From contig OZ244794.1 in assembly GCA_965219915.1 (NCBI GenBank), forward strand, positions 1,426,001 through 1,490,000: a stretch of 64,000 nucleotides of DNA, given 5' to 3'. Positions 61,683 through 64,000 of the stretch are shown piece by piece. Position 1 is the stretch's first letter; each line of letters begins with the position of its first letter. The notes beneath the pieces are model-generated. The model saw only the letters and a list, made by a program, of their open reading frames with translations. It ran no database searches and was not told the origin of the DNA. A program made the position numbers and the translations under genes. This DNA comes from Bin80 sp965219915 (GTDB lineage Bacteria > Bacteroidota > Rhodothermia > Rhodothermales > Bin80).

Positions 61683-63782
61683 CGCAAGTTCGACATTGTA
61701 GTGGATTTTTTTACTGAGATTCCCTATCCCCTATTTTCAGGGGTTTCGAAGGACAGCTGTTTTGGGTTGTATTTTTACGCTTCGGTGTTCTCTTTTTCAG
61801 GGCGTTTTGCCTTGATTCGCTGCGTATTCCGCCCGAGTTTGAGCCCCATTGCCTGAAAGATCTGACGCTGGAATGGTTTGAGATCTTGGTCTTGTTTGAG
61901 CAGGATACCGTAGGTTTTGTTCTGGGGAAGCACGGTCGTCACGCGCAGGTGCTCGTTGAGTTTGACCTTGAGGGTGGCCCAGCTCTTGTGGATTTGTTTC
62001 GCACCCAACTTGCTTCGAATCAAATGCACGACATGGAAGGCCAGGATGGACAGGAACAGATGGGCTTCAATCTGCTCATCTTTGCTGTGATAGATTGGGC
62101 GGAAGCCCAGGTCGGATTTCATCGTTCGGAAAGAATGTTCAATTTCTCCCAACTGCCAGTACGTTCGTGCAAGATCCTCACAGGACCACTTCGTATGACT
62201 GGTGCGCAGGACGTATCCGCCAAAGGCTTCGGTGCACGCATCATACGCCGACCGACGCGTCAGGAGAATCTTTTCGGCGTGCGCTTGCGGCCCCTTTTTG
62301 TTCACGACCTGGATCTGGTAGTGATGTCCGACTTGTTTGTATTTCTCCACGAGCCGTCCCACCTTCCGCTCAATCACCGCATACGTCTTCGGACGTCTGG
62401 GCAACGTGAGTCCCTCGTTCAAGTGTGCAATGGCCGCTTCAAATTTGGCGCGCTTCGTGGTTATGATCTGATCGCTGACCGCCTGCCGGGCTTCACTGTG
62501 TAGATACACCCGCCGCTCTCCATCATTTTCCCCAAGCTTCCAGGCGCGTACGTTCATCTCATGGGTGGTTTGAAAAACTTGATCCGGTTCCCGGTCCGGC
62601 ACCGGGGGCGTCTTCGTGCGCTGTACACAGATCCAGTTCAATCCCGCTTCCTTCAAATACGCCAAATTCGCCTCCGTCGCAATGCCCGCATCCATAATGA
62701 CCGTCGGCTGGTCTCCATTCAACTGTTCAATGGCCGTGCGCAAGGTCTTCGGCTCACTGGCATTGCCGGGGAGAATTTCTGCGGTGCGCGGGAACCCCGA
62801 AGCATCAAGGGTCATCGCCAGCGTGACCAGCGGACAATCGTTGCGCTTGTCCTTGCTGCGCCCATGGTGCAAGAACGCGCCCTTCTTGCGGCCCGTGTAG
62901 TAGGTGTTGGTCAGATCATAGAACACGATCATTTCCGTAAAGCCCAATAATGCCCTGGTATTGCCAAAGAGCTCGTCCATGATCGTCTTCCGGTGCGCGT
63001 AGAGCCCGGCGGCAATGCGGTAGAGCGTCCGGTCACAGGGACGCTTGGCGTGGAGCAATTCCAGGATCCCGGACCGTTCGCACATCCAGTCATAGGTTTG
63101 TCGTTCACTCCCGGGAGAAAGCATCCGTCCCACGACCAGGGCGATCGCCCAGTGGATCTGATCCCGGTTGAAGTTCAAGGTTTGCAGGATCTGGGGAAAC
63201 TCCAACAGATCCAGCGCTTTGAGCGCCACGCGCTCGCCGCCAACGGTGTGCGTGTCCGTATGATGGATCTCGTTCGTGAGGATGGCATCCCGGTCATCGC
63301 GTGAATCATGGACATCATAGCCCTTGCGTTTGAGCTTCTCCATGATGTCCTGACTGGCCTGGCAAAGGACTTCATCTTCAAACGGCAAGCGCGCATGTCC
63401 GTGCAAGCCGTCGCGGACGAGTTGCATGAGCGTTGGCCATTGTTCTTTGGGGAGATTGAAGTCTTGGCCGAGGTTGAGGAGGGTTCGCTGCCGAGGGTTT
63501 CCGTGGACGCGATAGGATTCAATGATTGAATAGGTGTGTGTTTTTTCGCCGGATTTGAGGATACGGGGTTTGGCACGGATATACATGGTGGACTGCGGTA
63601 GTTAGGTGAGGTTAAACGGGGAGGTCCGCAACAAGATCCGCAATAATCCACTACATTAAGGGTTTTTGACAAAACAATTCAAAAAAGGGCACATTTTGCC
63701 CGAAATTGGCTGATTTTACCCCAAAATACCTGAGATCAGGTCAAAAAGTCAGACACGACGGAAGGGAAATGTCGAAGTCGCG
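61683..63782 (-). mobile_element. IS1634-like insertion sequence, complete
   Basis: A 2100-bp element flanked by a 4-bp direct repeat GTAG (61679-61682 and 63783-63786). The ends are imperfect inverted repeats, CGCAAGTTCGACATT at 61683-61697 and CGCGACTTCGACATT (minus strand) at 63782-63768. It carries one intact transposase gene and short hairpins near both ends (CCCCT/AGGGG at 61728-61743; GGGCA/TGCCC near 63690). It interrupts the M19 dipeptidase gene. Confidence 0.88.
61775..63586 (-). CDS. IS1634-family transposase
   Basis: A 603-residue DDE transposase of the IS1634 (IS4-related) group. An N-terminal ~100 residues start MYIRAKPRILKSGEKTHTYSIIESYRVHGNPRQRTLLNLG, typical of this family. 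The catalytic core shows the first Asp in IVFYDLTNTYYTG, the second in QPTVIMDAGIATEANLAYLKEAGLNWICV, and the glutamate region WQLGEIEHSFRTMKSDLGFRPIYHSKDEQIEAHLFLSILAFHVV, matching Y-(2)-R-like IS4 signatures with 'IE..FR.mK..L..RP'. The reading frame is uninterrupted, so the element may still be active. It is transcribed in the same direction as the dipeptidase it disrupts. Confidence 0.95.
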   Translation of the reverse strand: MYIRAKPRILKSGEKTHTYSIIESYRVHGNPRQRTLLNLGQDFNLPKEQWPTLMQLVRDGLHGHARLPFEDEVLCQASQDIMEKLKRKGYDVHDSRDDRDAILTNEIHHTDTHTVGGERVALKALDLLEFPQILQTLNFNRDQIHWAIALVVGRMLSPGSERQTYDWMCERSGILELLHAKRPCDRTLYRIAAGLYAHRKTIMDELFGNTRALLGFTEMIVFYDLTNTYYTGRKKGAFLHHGRSKDKRNDCPLVTLAMTLDASGFPRTAEILPGNASEPKTLRTAIEQLNGDQPTVIMDAGIATEANLAYLKEAGLNWICVQRTKTPPVPDREPDQVFQTTHEMNVRAWKLGENDGERRVYLHSEARQAVSDQIITTKRAKFEAAIAHLNEGLTLPRRPKTYAVIERKVGRLVEKYKQVGHHYQIQVVNKKGPQAHAEKILLTRRSAYDACTEAFGGYVLRTSHTKWSCEDLARTYWQLGEIEHSFRTMKSDLGFRPIYHSKDEQIEAHLFLSILAFHVVHLIRSKLGAKQIHKSWATLKVKLNEHLRVTTVLPQNKTYGILLKQDQDLKPFQRQIFQAMGLKLGRNTQRIKAKRPEKENTEA

Positions 63783-64000
63783 GTAGGAGGAATCACACAA
63801 CTGATTGTCTCTTCCGTGTGTAAGTGTGATGTAGCGGATACCCCGTGCGTAGTAATGCTCCAGATCTGCCACGCTGTGAATCGGCGCTCCATTCTCCATG
63901 CCCATAGGTAGGGAAATCAGCCCTGCCGTCTTGTGCTCTGCCAAATCAGATGACCGAGTAGCAATGGCAAACTTGTCCGGCGCATGCTCAACAAATCCCT
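63783..64000 (-). pseudogene. Peptidase M19 gene, N-terminal-side fragment (continues beyond the window)
   Basis: The minus-strand frame from the window edge reads AEHKTAGLISLPMGMENGAPIHSVADLEHYYARGIRYITLTHGRDNQLCDSSY. This matches the middle of bacterial M19 dipeptidases, where LTHG/LTHS...N..DSS precedes the part found at 61682. At codon Tyr the frame runs into the IS end. The gene's start is outside the window. Confidence 0.88.

Overview
The window looks like a chromosomal segment of a Rhodothermota/Bacteroidota bacterium, probably near Rhodothermales, from a metagenome or a marine or host-associated genome. The assignment rests on three surface proteins with C-terminal type IX-like sorting domains (GNYPNPF-type motif), a TonB-dependent receptor with a carboxypeptidase-regulatory-like N-terminus, a sortilin/BNR-like 'glycosyl hydrolase', Calx-beta giants, Gfo/Idh/MocA oxidoreductases with Tat signals, and the rarity of Shine-Dalgarno sequences. 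The species is not identifiable from the window.

Layout. 0-7.5 kb: an usher-like outer-membrane protein, an ExbB/MotA-like channel protein, a TonB-dependent receptor, then a decayed ISL3-type transposase. 7.7-15 kb (minus strand): a subtilisin-like protease carrying about 20 plant-type LRRs, then an LRR plus choice-of-anchor-B protein; both end in sorting domains, and a decayed copy of such a domain lies between them. 15-18 kb: a PD-(D/E)XK-type protein of unknown role, a MerR regulator, tRNA-Pro and a RodZ-like HTH protein. 18-31 kb: two divergent gene sets. The minus-strand set is a large PVC-type c-cytochrome protein, a DUF1080 protein and a ROK kinase. The plus-strand set is a GMC oxidoreductase, its Tat-dependent small subunit, two TIM-barrel epimerase-like proteins, two Gfo/Idh/MocA oxidoreductases and an FGE-like lipoprotein. 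Together they have the composition expected for oxidative (3-keto) glycoside breakdown. 31-42.5 kb: an IS110 remnant, a one-polypeptide two-component regulator (GAF-PAS-kinase-receiver-winged helix), a 2376-residue Calx-beta protein with an autotransporter-like barrel, and a VOC protein. 43-52 kb: a hipA-hipB-like pair in reversed order, recO, hyuA-hyuB and acnA. 52-64 kb: tRNA-Ala, the BNR protein, a spondin-N/Calx-beta sorted protein, dtd, rdgB, glyS, and an M19 dipeptidase gene split by a complete IS1634-like element.

The observation I rate most novel is regulatory. Three unrelated surface-protein genes (TonB receptor at 3.6 kb, protease-LRR at 11.6 kb on the other strand, Calx-beta giant at 34.5 kb) share a gapless AT-rich element of about 64 bp that ends at a -35 box, with identical internal spacing. 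By hand count the first and third copies match at 52 of 64 positions, and the third and second at 47 of 64. This suggests a small surface-protein regulon or shuffled promoter cassettes. A second useful result is exact reconstruction of the IS1634-like insertion: a GTAG duplication flanks the element, and removing it restores the dipeptidase reading frame.
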